Below, in pieces: positions 8,302-16,439 of a DNA stretch of 64,000 nucleotides. Within the stretch, counting starts at the first letter, position 1; each line of letters begins with the position of its first letter. The notes beneath the pieces were generated by a model that saw nothing but the letters and a program-made list of their open reading frames with translations, searched no databases and had not been told where the DNA came from. The position numbers were made by a program, and so were the translations under genes. The DNA is from UBA7703 sp034926785 (GTDB lineage Bacteria > Bacillota > Clostridia > Christensenellales > CAG-138), in contig JAYFQU010000010.1 of NCBI GenBank assembly GCA_034926785.1, positions 1 through 64,000 of the forward strand. Reading direction: 5' to 3'.

Positions 8302-8586
8302 ATGATCAAGCACATTGTCTTTACGAAGTTCGAAAACCCGGAGGAGCAGGCGCCGGTTGCGAGCGGGATGCTGCTTGCGCTCAAGGAAACGATTCCGCAG
8401 ATTCGCAGCATTGAGACCGGCCGCGATTTCAAACACAGCGAGCGCAGTTTTGACCTCGCGCTGATCGTCATCTTTGACACCAGGGAGGACTTGGAGATCT
8501 ACGACCATCACCCGGAGCATGAGAAGGCGCGCGCCTATATCAAGGCGCATCGCACGGCCACGGCGACGGTGGATTTTGAGTGTTAA
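8302..8586 (+). CDS. Dabb-domain (stress-responsive A/B barrel) protein 1
   Basis: A 94-residue single-domain protein of the dimeric alpha/beta barrel fold. The N-terminus MIKHIVFTKF and the later block SFDLALIVIFDTREDLEIYDHHPEHEKARAYI are diagnostic for Dabb. Function in bacteria is generally unknown; some relatives are stress-induced or cyclase-like. It follows holA by 31 nt and has a paralogue immediately downstream, so a tandem duplication is likely. Confidence 0.88.
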   Translation: MIKHIVFTKFENPEEQAPVASGMLLALKETIPQIRSIETGRDFKHSERSFDLALIVIFDTREDLEIYDHHPEHEKARAYIKAHRTATATVDFEC

Positions 8587-8653
8587 GCACGCGGCTGTTC
8601 GGATCCCGCGGATGTTTACTTACCGAATGATGAGATGAAAAAGGAGTACTCGC

Positions 8654-8944
8654 ATGCTGAAGTACATTGTATTGTTCAAGTTTCGCGACCCGGAGGAATG
8701 CCTGCCGACGGTGATTGAAAAGCTGCACGGCATGGTTGGCAGAATTCCGGAGATTCTGTCGATGGAGACCGGAGCGGATATCTGGCGCATCGGAGAGAGG
8801 AGCTATGATCTCGCGTTGACCTGCACCTTTGCAGACCTCGACGCCATCGCGGTTTACGACAAACACCCTGCGCACGAAGAGGCGCGGGAGTATATCTATG
8901 CGCATCGGGTGGATGGCAAGACCGTCGTCTATGAGATGTCGTAA
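8654..8944 (+). CDS. Dabb-domain (stress-responsive A/B barrel) protein 2
   Basis: A 96-residue paralogue of the preceding gene, sharing MLKYIVLFKFRDPEE, the METGAD block and YDKHPAHEEAREYIYAHR. AAAAGGAG precedes ATG 8654. The two copies clearly diverged some time ago, so they may form heterodimers or have different ligands; that is inference. It ends 44 nt before uvrB. Confidence 0.88.
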   Translation: MLKYIVLFKFRDPEECLPTVIEKLHGMVGRIPEILSMETGADIWRIGERSYDLALTCTFADLDAIAVYDKHPAHEEAREYIYAHRVDGKTVVYEMS

Positions 8945-8988
8945 TCGCGCGGATTTTCACCTGCACAACGGACCAAATATGGAAAACA

Positions 8989-11016
8989 ATGAACGAATTT
9001 AAAGTGGTATCCGAATATGAACCCGCCGGCGACCAGCCGCAGGCAATCGACCGCCTCGCGGAGGGCGTTTTGCGCGGGGATGCGGCGCAGGTTCTGCTCG
9101 GCGTTACCGGCAGCGGTAAAACCTACACCATGGCGAAGGTGATTGAGCGCGTGCAAAAACCTACGCTGGTTATCGCGCATAACAAAACCCTCGCGGCGCA
9201 GCTCTGCTCCGAGTTTCGGGAGTTCTTTCCCGACAGCGCGGTGGAGTATTTCGTGAGCTATTACGATTACTATCAGCCGGAGGCTTATATCCCCGCTTCG
9301 GACACCTACATTGAGAAAACGACCGCGATCAACGAGGAGATCGACCGTCTGCGCTACAGCGCAACCAGCTCCCTCAACGAGCGGCGGGACGTGATTATTG
9401 TGGCGTCGGTCTCCTGCATCTACGCCCTTGGCGACCCGGAGGAATACATGCGCATGTCCGTCTCCCTCCGCAAGGGCATGCATATCTCCCGCGAAGAGGT
9501 GACGCATAAGCTCGTTGACATCCAGTTTCAGCGCAACGATATCGACTTTTCGCGCGGAACCTTTCGCGCGCGCGGCGACGTGCTGGATATCTTTCCGATC
9601 TCCAGTGCGGGTACGGCGGTGCGCGTGGAGTTCTTCGGGGACGAGATCGACCGCATCATGGATATCAACTCGCTCACGGGTGAGATCCTGGGTGAGCGCG
9701 CGCATGTTGCGATCTTTCCCGCGTCGCACTATGCCACGAGCCGCGAAAAACTGGAAGCCGCGATGGATACCATCTGGAGTGATGCGCTCGCGCGGCGGGA
9801 TGAGTTTAAGAGTGCGGATCGGCTCATTGAGGCGCAGCGGATCGAGCAGCGTACGCAGTATGATCTCGAGATGATGCGCGAGATCGGCTATTGCAACGGC
9901 ATCGAGAACTATTCGCGCTATTTCGACGGGCGAAAGCCGGGGCAGCCGCCGTTTACGCTGATCGACTATTTCCCCAAGGATTTTCTCGTGATCATCGACG
10001 AAAGCCACGTGACCCTGCCGCAGATCGGCGCGATGTATCGCGGAGACCTTGCGCGCAAAACCTCGCTGGTGGACTATGGCTTTCGCATTCCCAGCGCATT
10101 CGACAACCGGCCGCTGAAGTTTCCGGAGTTTGAGGCGCGTGTGCCCCAGATGGTTTGCATCTCTGCAACGCCAGCGGAATACGAGGTCAAGCGCGCAACA
10201 CAGGTTGTGGAGCAAATTATCCGTCCGACAGGGCTGATTGACCCGGAAGTGGAGGTCAGACCCGTAAAAGGACAGATTGACGACCTGCTGGGGGAGGTTC
10301 GTCTGCAGGCGCAGAAGGGCTACCGCACGCTGGTCACCACGCTGACCAAACGCATGGCGGAGGACTTGACCGAATATCTGGACGGCATGAAGATCCGCGT
10401 GCGCTACATGCATGCGGACATCGAGACCATCGAGCGCATGGAGATCATCCGCGATCTGCGGTTGGGTGAATTTGACGTTCTGGTGGGGATTAACCTCTTA
10501 AGAGAAGGATTGGATTTGCCGGAAGTGGGGCTTGTTGCGATTCTGGATGCGGATAAGGAGGGGTTCTTGCGCTCGTCCACCAGCCTTGTGCAGACCATCG
10601 GCCGCGCGGCGCGAAATGTCGAAGGCAAGGTCATCCTGTATGCGGATGTGGTCACGCCCTCCATGCAATATGCAATGGACGAAACCACCCGCCGCCGCAA
10701 GATCCAGATGGCGTATAACGAAGCGCATGGCATCACACCGCAGAGCATCAAGAAGGCAATCCGCGAGACGCTGATCATCACGAGAAAGGTTGTGGATGTC
10801 AGCGACGACATGAGCGCGGAGGAAAAAGCTGCGCGTGTGAAACTGCTCACCGACGAGATGCGCCAGGCGGCGCGGGAGCTGGAGTTTGAGCGGGCGGCGA
10901 AGCTCCGGGACGAAATTCGCAAACTCTCCGGTGAAGAAGCGCTGGAACGGAGCGCAAAGCCAAAGCCCGGAACCATCGGCGCAAAGCTGCGTAACAAGGG
11001 ACGATCAAGAAAATAA
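8989..11016 (+). CDS. uvrB: UvrABC excision nuclease subunit B
   Basis: A 675-residue DNA helicase-like damage-verification subunit of nucleotide excision repair, loaded by UvrA and cut with UvrC. Walker A GVTGSGKT covers residues 38-45, the beta-hairpin region contains YFVSYYDYYQPEAYIP, helicase motif II is VIIDESHVTLPQ, and motif VI is TIGRAARN. The C-terminal UVR domain (ELEFERAAKLRDEIRKL) is present and needed for UvrC contact. Length is typical. The ATG at 8979 is out of frame and stops at once, so 8989 is the start. uvrA and uvrC are not in the window. Confidence 0.98.
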   Translation: MNEFKVVSEYEPAGDQPQAIDRLAEGVLRGDAAQVLLGVTGSGKTYTMAKVIERVQKPTLVIAHNKTLAAQLCSEFREFFPDSAVEYFVSYYDYYQPEAYIPASDTYIEKTTAINEEIDRLRYSATSSLNERRDVIIVASVSCIYALGDPEEYMRMSVSLRKGMHISREEVTHKLVDIQFQRNDIDFSRGTFRARGDVLDIFPISSAGTAVRVEFFGDEIDRIMDINSLTGEILGERAHVAIFPASHYATSREKLEAAMDTIWSDALARRDEFKSADRLIEAQRIEQRTQYDLEMMREIGYCNGIENYSRYFDGRKPGQPPFTLIDYFPKDFLVIIDESHVTLPQIGAMYRGDLARKTSLVDYGFRIPSAFDNRPLKFPEFEARVPQMVCISATPAEYEVKRATQVVEQIIRPTGLIDPEVEVRPVKGQIDDLLGEVRLQAQKGYRTLVTTLTKRMAEDLTEYLDGMKIRVRYMHADIETIERMEIIRDLRLGEFDVLVGINLLREGLDLPEVGLVAILDADKEGFLRSSTSLVQTIGRAARNVEGKVILYADVVTPSMQYAMDETTRRRKIQMAYNEAHGITPQSIKKAIRETLIITRKVVDVSDDMSAEEKAARVKLLTDEMRQAARELEFERAAKLRDEIRKLSGEEALERSAKPKPGTIGAKLRNKGRSRK

Positions 11017-11029
11017 AAATATCATGCAA

Positions 11030-11051
11030 AGCGGGAGCATACGCTCCCGCT
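11030..11051. other. Palindrome 1 of the uvrB 3' locus
   Basis: AGCGGGAGC and GCTCCCGCT arms around AT-AC. Its left flank GCAA could pair with the TTGC found to the right of palindrome 3 at 11462, consistent with a split original terminator. Confidence 0.8.
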
Positions 11052-11222
11052 CAGCCCATCGACAAAGTTCTGCGGACTCTGCCGATGGGTTTTACTTTGG
11101 GTTAAAATGACGCGAATCGCGCCATTTTTTCACAAATTCGGCGAATGAATCGCCAAATTTAAAGGAACATGGGGGATTTTCGAAATCCCCCCAAACCCCC
11201 TACTGGGTTTGTTGATGCTCTG
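11052..11222 (+). repeat. Repeat B, copy 1
   Basis: A 171-bp element between two identical palindromes. Its imperfect inverted ends are TCAGCCCATCGACAAA and, on the other strand, TCAGAGCATCAACAAA. Internal stems include CCCATCG...CGATGGG-type ends, a near-palindrome around CGCGAATCGCG, and GGGGGATTTTCGAAATCCCC. Confidence 0.85.
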
Positions 11223-11244
11223 AGCGGGAGCATACGCTCCCGCT
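11223..11244. other. Palindrome 2 of the uvrB 3' locus
   Basis: Identical in 22 nt to palindrome 1 (11030-11051). It lies between repeat B and repeat A. Confidence 0.85.
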
Positions 11245-11440
11245 TCTGTCTGTCAAAAAGGTTCCAGGATTGTGAAGGGCCGCAGCCCTTCACCCATCGA
11301 TTCCGGCTGCGGTGGCTTTGCCACCGTGACGGATCGCCCGGAATCGGACGGTTTCTTCGCAGCTCTTTGCCGTTCGGAGTCCGGAGGACGAGAGCAAAGA
11401 GCGGTTGTCCCGTCAAAAAACCCGGTTTTTGACGGCCTCA
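11245..11440 (+). repeat. Repeat A, copy 2
   Basis: About 196 bp with CTGTCAAAAA at one end and GTTTTTGACGGCCT at the other, which form imperfect inverted ends. The core contains GCGGTGGCTTTGCCACCG and GACGGATCGCCCGGAATCGG. Confidence 0.88.
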
Positions 11441-11462
11441 AGCGGGAGCGTACGCCCCCGCT
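11441..11462 (+). terminator. Palindrome 3 and T-rich tail: likely the real uvrB terminator end
   Basis: AGCGGGAGCG and CGCCCCCGCT arms are followed by TTTGCTTTTGGG. It differs from palindromes 1 and 2 at two positions. Confidence 0.65.
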
Positions 11463-11492
11463 TTTGCTTTTGGGTGGCTGTTTTGCAAAACA

Positions 11493-13223
11493 TCATTTAA
11501 CGGATATGATGCGAATTGCGTTGGTGTAAAGCCCTTGCAGTTCCTCGCGGAATCCCGCAACCAGCGTGCCGCGGTAGAAGTCCGTCACCGTGGTGGAGTG
11601 AATCACGCGCATATCGCCAAGATAGATCATCACATGCGAGATGCGTTTTTGCGTCTCACCGAGCAGAAAGACCAAATCCCCGCGCTCCAGCAGCGGAATC
11701 GTGGTTTGGTCACCGGAACTGCCGGCGACATAGTCAAACTTCAGCGTCTTATCGTCGTAATAGAGCGCTTCCAGATGCGCCAGCCCCGAAGCGGTCGTCT
11801 CGCGAAACTGCTGCTTGCCCTTGAGCTGTGTTGCGCCGGCACGGCGGAATGCCCAGCCGACGATGCCGGAGCAGTCGTAGCTGGCTTCTCCCATGCGGCA
11901 GAAGTTATTATACGGTGTGCCGAGACGATCGTAGATCGAGGAGATCGTGCACTCGATCAGGTGCGCTTTCGGGTCGGTCACCTCAGGTTCGATGCGGCGG
12001 GCGGAATCAAAATAGTTCCAGATGGGCGAGGAGGCGAGCGAATCTACCGTTGCCACCTTCCCGTCCTTGACCCAGAGCATCTTGTCATCGCCGAGATAAA
12101 TGCCGCAGGAGGTGATATAGCCGGAGTCCGGGCCGCGCAGCACCACCAGATATTTTTCCACCTCTACGGTGTCGCCCGATCCATACTCCGCGAAAAACAG
12201 CAGATCGCCGGGCTGCAGGGCGCCGTTTGCGGGAATGTGCCGCCACTGCATTTCATGATCTTCAAAATAGGCGAGGTTACCGGCGGAATTCCAGAGCTTG
12301 AACAGAGAAGAATTATAGACCTCGTCATGATAACCGATGGGGTACTGCGTGAGATCGGTGAGCTCCTTTTGATAGAACCGATAGTAGCCGGGGTTGAAAT
12401 AGACGCCCATGCGTGTCAAGCCATCGTAGATCAGCGCCTCCGTGGAAGCGGCTTCTGTCTGCCGCTTTGCATAGGAAACCAACTGTCCGATGTCGAAGGC
12501 CTCCGTGGCGGCCGGGGAACTGCCGGAGGCGAGATAGGACTCGAGTGTGACGGCGTCGACCTGCTTGAGCTGGTCGGGCTTGATGTAGCCCATGTTGCCA
12601 TCCTCGGTGAGGACATATGAAAAATCCTTATAGTTGCCAAGAATCCGTGCGGCATGGTAGCTCTCCTGCGCGAGAACCGGACTTTCCTCGTCCGGCGACT
12701 TCATGATGGCGCAGCCGGGGCATTGCATCAGCGCATAGCCGCTCGCGCCGCTGGCCGCAAGCGTGCTCGCCATGGTATCCTTGGCGAGGACATACCCGGT
12801 GTCCTGCGAAAAAGCGGAACGAATCTGATAGAACAACTCTCCTTCGGCGGATGTTTGTTCGCCGAGTATGATGAGCTCGTTGACGGTGCGGTCGGTCGTT
12901 TTGTTGACCAGCTTGACGCTCGGGGCATCCGTGCTGGGCTCCTGATAGAGCGGGATCGCCCCCTTAAACCCAACGAGCCTGAGCGTGGATAGATCCATCA
13001 GCATATTGTCACGCGCGCGCTGACCGATATGATCCACCGGCGCGGCTGTCGGCTCCGGCGTTGCGGTCTGAACCGGTTCCGGCGTCTCCGCCATGATGAC
13101 GATGTGCGGGGTTTCGCTCGCCAAAGGGACTGTGACGGTTGGCTGCGCTGGTGCCGTTTGACCCGCACAACCGGCGAGCAGCAACAGAACAAGGCAGCCG
13201 AGGAATGAAAAAATACGATTCAT
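11493..13223 (-). CDS. NlpC/P60 lipoprotein (cell-wall peptidase with SH3-like region)
   Basis: A 576-residue secreted lipoprotein. The signal peptide ends in the lipobox LLLLAGC (Cys at about 19), followed by a Pro/Thr/Glu linker. Residues ~90-200 look SH3-like and may bind peptidoglycan. The C-terminal NlpC/P60 domain has YDCSGIVGWAF with the catalytic Cys, ERGDLVFLLG, and RISHVMIYLGD with the His. It should cut peptide stems of peptidoglycan outside the membrane. GGAGGG precedes the ATG. A TTGTTT/TATACT promoter lies 73-101 nt upstream. Confidence 0.85.
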   Translation of the reverse strand: MNRIFSFLGCLVLLLLAGCAGQTAPAQPTVTVPLASETPHIVIMAETPEPVQTATPEPTAAPVDHIGQRARDNMLMDLSTLRLVGFKGAIPLYQEPSTDAPSVKLVNKTTDRTVNELIILGEQTSAEGELFYQIRSAFSQDTGYVLAKDTMASTLAASGASGYALMQCPGCAIMKSPDEESPVLAQESYHAARILGNYKDFSYVLTEDGNMGYIKPDQLKQVDAVTLESYLASGSSPAATEAFDIGQLVSYAKRQTEAASTEALIYDGLTRMGVYFNPGYYRFYQKELTDLTQYPIGYHDEVYNSSLFKLWNSAGNLAYFEDHEMQWRHIPANGALQPGDLLFFAEYGSGDTVEVEKYLVVLRGPDSGYITSCGIYLGDDKMLWVKDGKVATVDSLASSPIWNYFDSARRIEPEVTDPKAHLIECTISSIYDRLGTPYNNFCRMGEASYDCSGIVGWAFRRAGATQLKGKQQFRETTASGLAHLEALYYDDKTLKFDYVAGSSGDQTTIPLLERGDLVFLLGETQKRISHVMIYLGDMRVIHSTTVTDFYRGTLVAGFREELQGLYTNAIRIISVK

Positions 13224-13295
13224 AGACCCTCCGGTGAACTATGTGAAATGGAATATGACCTGTGATGGATTCGATCAGACGTCCTAATGACAAAC

Positions 13296-13324
13296 AGTAT
13301 ACACGAGCGGGCAGAAAAAAACAA
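13296..13324 (-). promoter_or_regulatory. Promoter of the NlpC/P60 lipoprotein
   Basis: On the minus strand TTGTTT (13324-13319), a 17-nt spacer and TATACT (13301-13296). The rest of 13224-13539 holds three copies of GTTACAT (13387, 13397, 13419) and no gene. Confidence 0.6.
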
Positions 13325-13539
13325 AAAGGGAAACGGATCTATCATAATCCGCGCGACCAATTTCGGATCGAAGCGGACGAATAGCCGTTACATCTTGTTA
13401 CATATTTTATACTAAATTGTTACATTTTGAGAGGTATATGTATCAAAACACGGAAAAAAGCCGAACGTTCACAGAAAATGCACCGGGAAAGCGGCGCCGG
13501 AGCGAGGGGATGAATCAAACAAAGTGGGGGCAATCGATG

Positions 13540-14652
13540 CTATATGAGCGAAACAACAGCGCTCGCGGAGATGCAAAGCCCCTTTCCCTCATCGTTCATG
13601 CCCTCGGTGGTGGTCGCTTTGATCGAGATGAAATCCGGGGATATGTGCATCGCCTCAGCGAGGCGCGCCTGCATCGCCTCCGCATGCGGCTTGATCTTTG
13701 GGCGCTCGCAGATGATGGTTGCGTCCGCATGCGCAACGCGCAGACGGAGCGCCTCAATGCGGCGGATCACCTCGCCCAGCAGCGTGATGCTGTTGGCGCC
13801 TTTGTAGGCGGGATCCGTATCGGGGAATAACCGGCCGATGTCGCCGAACCCCGCCGCGCCGAGCAGCGCGTCCATGATTGCATGGGTGAGTACATCCGCA
13901 TCCGAATGGCCCAACAGACCCTTTTCAAACGGAATCTCCACGCCTCCGAGGATGAGCTTTCGCCCCTCCACCAGCCGGTGTGTGTCAAACCCCGTGCCGA
14001 AGCGTGCATAGGTTGCCAGCGCGAGCGCCCAATCCTCGCCCGTGGTGAGCTTCCGGTTCGCCGCCTCGCCCTCGGTATAGACAAACCGTGGTTCAAGCCC
14101 CGCCGCGATATACAGAGCGCAGTCGTCCGTCACCGCGGAAAGATCGCCGGTTTCATATGCCCGACGGATTAGGTTGTATTGAAACGTCTGTGGCGTCTGC
14201 ATGCGGATCAGCTTGTTGCGTTCCAGCGGGAAAACCCTCCCGCCGTCGAGCTGCATAATCGTGTCCGTCACTCGGCCCGCGACCACGCCGCTGCCATAGA
14301 GCGCCGCGCTGCGGATGCTCTCGCGCACTGTCTCCGGGGAGACCATGCAGCGTGCCGCATCGTGAATTGCGACGATATCCGCCTGTTCAATGGCGAGCAG
14401 CGCGTTTTTCACCGACTGCGCGCGCGTATCTCCGCCCGGGACAATCCGTCGCGGGACAGGGCATGCAAGGGATTCAACAAACGGCTGCGTCGCGGGGGAT
14501 ACGGTGAATACGATCTCCTCTGCGCCGCCGAGTATGAGCGCTTCCATCGAGCGCTCGATGGCGGTCTTCCCTGCGATGGGGGTGAGCAGCTTGTCGAAGC
14601 CCATGCGCGTGGAGCCGCCCGCGCAAAGCAGAATGGCAACCGCGCGGTTCAT
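13540..14652 (-). CDS. ispDF: Bifunctional IspD-IspF of the MEP isoprenoid pathway
   Basis: A 370-residue fusion. The IspD part (about 1-213) makes CDP-methylerythritol from MEP and CTP, with the nucleotide loop LLCAGGSTRMGFDK and VAIHDAARCMV. The IspF part (about 215-370) forms 2-C-methyl-D-erythritol 2,4-cyclodiphosphate; FGTGFDTHRL and LLGHSDADVLTHAIMDALLGAAG carry the metal-binding Asp/His, and KATTTEGMNDEGKG is its C-terminal signature. IspE, the intervening enzyme, is not here. The start codon overlaps the stop of rqcP by 4 nt, so the two are translationally coupled. Confidence 0.95.
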   Translation of the reverse strand: MNRAVAILLCAGGSTRMGFDKLLTPIAGKTAIERSMEALILGGAEEIVFTVSPATQPFVESLACPVPRRIVPGGDTRAQSVKNALLAIEQADIVAIHDAARCMVSPETVRESIRSAALYGSGVVAGRVTDTIMQLDGGRVFPLERNKLIRMQTPQTFQYNLIRRAYETGDLSAVTDDCALYIAAGLEPRFVYTEGEAANRKLTTGEDWALALATYARFGTGFDTHRLVEGRKLILGGVEIPFEKGLLGHSDADVLTHAIMDALLGAAGFGDIGRLFPDTDPAYKGANSITLLGEVIRRIEALRLRVAHADATIICERPKIKPHAEAMQARLAEAMHISPDFISIKATTTEGMNDEGKGLCISASAVVSLI

Positions 14653-14906
14653 CGGAGCTCGTCCCCGCTGAGCACGGTATACATGCCCGCGGCGTCTTCC
14701 TTGCGCGTGCTCTCCCGGAGGCTTTCTACGCGCACGAGCAGGTGCTTTCCACCGAGCAGCAGATCCAGCGTGTCCCCTTCCTTTACTTCGGCGGAGGGTT
14801 TTGCGACCTTGCCGTTGATGCTCACGCGGCCCGCGCCCGCCGCTTCGTTGGCGATGGTGCGCCGTTTGATGATGCGGGAGACCTTTAGATATTTATCCAA
14901 ACGCAT
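14649..14906 (-). CDS. rqcP: S4-domain RNA-binding protein RqcP
   Basis: An 85-residue S4-domain protein with MRLDKYLKVSRIIKRRTIANE and GRVSINGKVAKPSAEVKEGD, which match RqcP/YabO. In Firmicutes it works with RqcH on the 50S subunit to add alanine tails to stalled nascent chains. Translation from MRLDKYL at 14906 is preferred over the longer frame beginning at 14954, because family members start there and a purine-rich GGGAAAGAG lies upstream. It is the first gene of the rqcP-ispDF pair. Confidence 0.88.
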   Translation of the reverse strand: MRLDKYLKVSRIIKRRTIANEAAGAGRVSINGKVAKPSAEVKEGDTLDLLLGGKHLLVRVESLRESTRKEDAAGMYTVLSGDELR

Positions 14907-15002
14907 AAGCTTGTTTCTCTTTCCCAATTCCAGTTTTGTTCTGTTTCCCCGCAATGCGGGAGCACGAAACCATGTTACGTTGGAAGGCTGTCTTTGTCAA
15001 GG

Positions 15003-15031
15003 TTGACAGGCTACGGAAAAGCGTGTATTCT
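15003..15031 (+). promoter_or_regulatory. Promoter of thiT
   Basis: Consensus TTGACA (15003-15008), a 17-nt spacer and TATTCT (15026-15031), placing the transcript start near the first base of the riboswitch. Confidence 0.8.
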
Positions 15032-15037
15032 AGTTCG

Positions 15038-15120
15038 CATCACGGGGGCGTCCGGAAGAACAGCCGGGCTGAGAAGCACCCTTGGAACCTGTTGGGTCAT
15101 GCCATCGAAGGAAAGTGATA
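15038..15120 (+). promoter_or_regulatory. TPP (thiamine pyrophosphate) riboswitch
   Basis: P1 pairs ATCAC (15039-15043) with GTGAT (15115-15119). The conserved THI-box blocks are GCTGAGA (15068-15074) and ACCCTTGGAACCTG (15078-15091). It senses TPP and should switch off thiT when thiamine is plentiful. Confidence 0.95.
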
Positions 15121-15140
15121 CATATCGCAGCTTCTTTTTG

Positions 15141-15170
15141 ATGGTCGTCTCACTGGCGACTATTTTTTTA
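15141..15170 (+). terminator. Riboswitch-controlled terminator
   Basis: ATGGTCG (15141-15147) pairs with CGACTAT, followed by a run of T. It lies between the TPP aptamer and the thiT ribosome site, so it is the likely expression platform. Confidence 0.75.
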
Positions 15171-15191
15171 TGGAAAAAGGAGAAACAAATC

Positions 15192-15875
15192 ATGGAGTTT
15201 AAACTGTTCAGCAAACTTGCCTCGCTCGAAGGGATCGAGCTGTTCCTGCTGCTGGGCGCGCTGGTCGTGCTCGGCCTGCTCATCTGGGCGGTCGTGTCAT
15301 ATGCCGTCCGCGCAAAGACGCAGGCGGCGTCCGCCGAGGCGCCCGCGGGCAAGCCCAGCCGCACGCAGACGCTTGTCTATGGCGCGCTGTCGATCACGCT
15401 CGCGTTCGTGCTGAGCTACTTCAAACTTTTTTCCCTGCCGTTCGGCGGAACGATCACGCTGCTCTCAATGCTGCCGATCTTTGCCTATGCCGCGTATTTC
15501 GGCCCGCTCTATGGTTATACCGCCGCGTTTGCGTTCGCGCTTTTACAGGTGGTGCAGGGGGCGTATATCGTCCACCCCGTGCAGTTTGTGCTGGACTACT
15601 TTGTGGCGTTTACCCTGCTCGGCACAGCGGCGTTTTTCCCGAAAAACCTGCCTGTCGGCGCGGCGGTTGCGGGCTTTTTGCGGATGATCGCGAGCACCGT
15701 CTCCGGCGCGATCTTTTTTGCGGACTCCGGCTTTGAATACGGCTTCACCAACCCCTGGGTCTACTCGTTGATCTATAATTTTCTCACCATCGGCGTGGAT
15801 ACGATCCTTTGCGTCATCGTCGCCGCCTTGCCGCCGGTGCAAAGGCTCTTTCAGAGAGTGTTTTGCAAAAACTGA
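15192..15875 (+). CDS. thiT: Energy-coupled thiamine transporter ThiT
   Basis: A 227-residue membrane S component of an ECF transporter that binds thiamine and uses a shared EcfAA'T module encoded elsewhere. An extra N-terminal membrane helix (about 12-36) and linker precede the ThiT core. That core has TLVYGALSITLAFVLSYFKLFSLPFGG, MLPIFAYAAYFGPLYGYTAAFAFALLQ and FGFTNPW-like EYGFTNPWVYSLIYN. GGAG precedes ATG 15192. The TPP riboswitch directly upstream supports thiamine as substrate. Confidence 0.93.
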   Translation: MEFKLFSKLASLEGIELFLLLGALVVLGLLIWAVVSYAVRAKTQAASAEAPAGKPSRTQTLVYGALSITLAFVLSYFKLFSLPFGGTITLLSMLPIFAYAAYFGPLYGYTAAFAFALLQVVQGAYIVHPVQFVLDYFVAFTLLGTAAFFPKNLPVGAAVAGFLRMIASTVSGAIFFADSGFEYGFTNPWVYSLIYNFLTIGVDTILCVIVAALPPVQRLFQRVFCKN

Positions 15876-15888
15876 GAGCGACACAACA

Positions 15889-15930
15889 GAAGCACACCCC
15901 CGTGACGGATGCCGCGGGGGTGTGCTTCCT
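15889..15930 (+). terminator. thiT terminator
   Basis: GAAGCACACCCCCG pairs perfectly with CGGGGGTGTGCTTC around a 12-nt loop. The T-tract is weak (CTGCCATTTTC). Confidence 0.75.
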
Positions 15931-16066
15931 GCCATTTTCACAAATCCTTCTTGGCCTCAATAATCACAAATATAAAATTCACGATAAAACCAAGAATGCT
16001 GTTTGATGCCAATTTGAATCCTGGGCAGGTCAGTCTCGGTTTTTATGGCATTTTTCCTTGATAAGC

Positions 16067-16099
16067 AAAAGCAGCCTACCTCGTAAGAGGGGCTGCTTT
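16067..16099 (-). terminator. tRNA-Met terminator
   Basis: On the minus strand AAAGCAGCC pairs with GGCTGCTTTT directly 3' of the tRNA. The rest of 15931-16066 holds no gene. Confidence 0.75.
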
Positions 16100-16101
16100 C
16101 A

Positions 16102-16178
16102 TGGTAGCGGCGATCTGATTCGAACAGATGACACTCCGGGTATGAACCGAATGCTCTAGCCAGCTGAGCTACGCCGCC
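16102..16178 (-). tRNA. tRNA-Met (CAT), elongator type
   Basis: All four arms fold: acceptor GGCGGCG/CGCCGCT, D-arm GCTC/GAGC, anticodon stem TTCGG/CCGGA with loop TTCATAC (anticodon CAT), and T-arm ATCTG/CAGAT with TTCGAAT. CCA is encoded. It lacks the three G-C pairs of an initiator anticodon stem, so it is elongator Met rather than initiator. tRNA-Ile2 is less likely. Confidence 0.95.
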
Positions 16179-16439
16179 ATATGCTTTTGTTTATGCCGAT
16201 TTTCAGCGGCACATGGTGTATTATAACCGTCCGTTTCCCTGCTGTCAAGACCAAGATATTACGACATTTTTCCATAGAGGCGAGGTGGAATTCTCAATTT
16301 TTTCCATCGATAGATGGCAGATATGCCACGGTTGCGACTTTTCTTGGCGCACGCGGCATGATACAATCTATGAGTGAAAAAATGCCCGCCTGTTTCCCTG
16401 TGCGGCACATGCGGTTTTGATTCGATCAAGGAGGATTCT

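Noticed and set aside
8929..10413. 494-codon open frame antisense to uvrB
   Set aside because: uvrB is certain on the opposite strand; the antisense product has no recognisable motif.
11245..11440. Group IIC intron inserted at a terminator
   Set aside because: These introns do target terminators, but repeat A is far too short, has no domain V or reverse transcriptase, and is flanked by duplicated palindromes.
11030..11462. CRISPR-like array of palindromes with spacers
   Set aside because: Only three palindrome copies, spacers of about 170-195 bp that are themselves dispersed repeats, and no cas genes.
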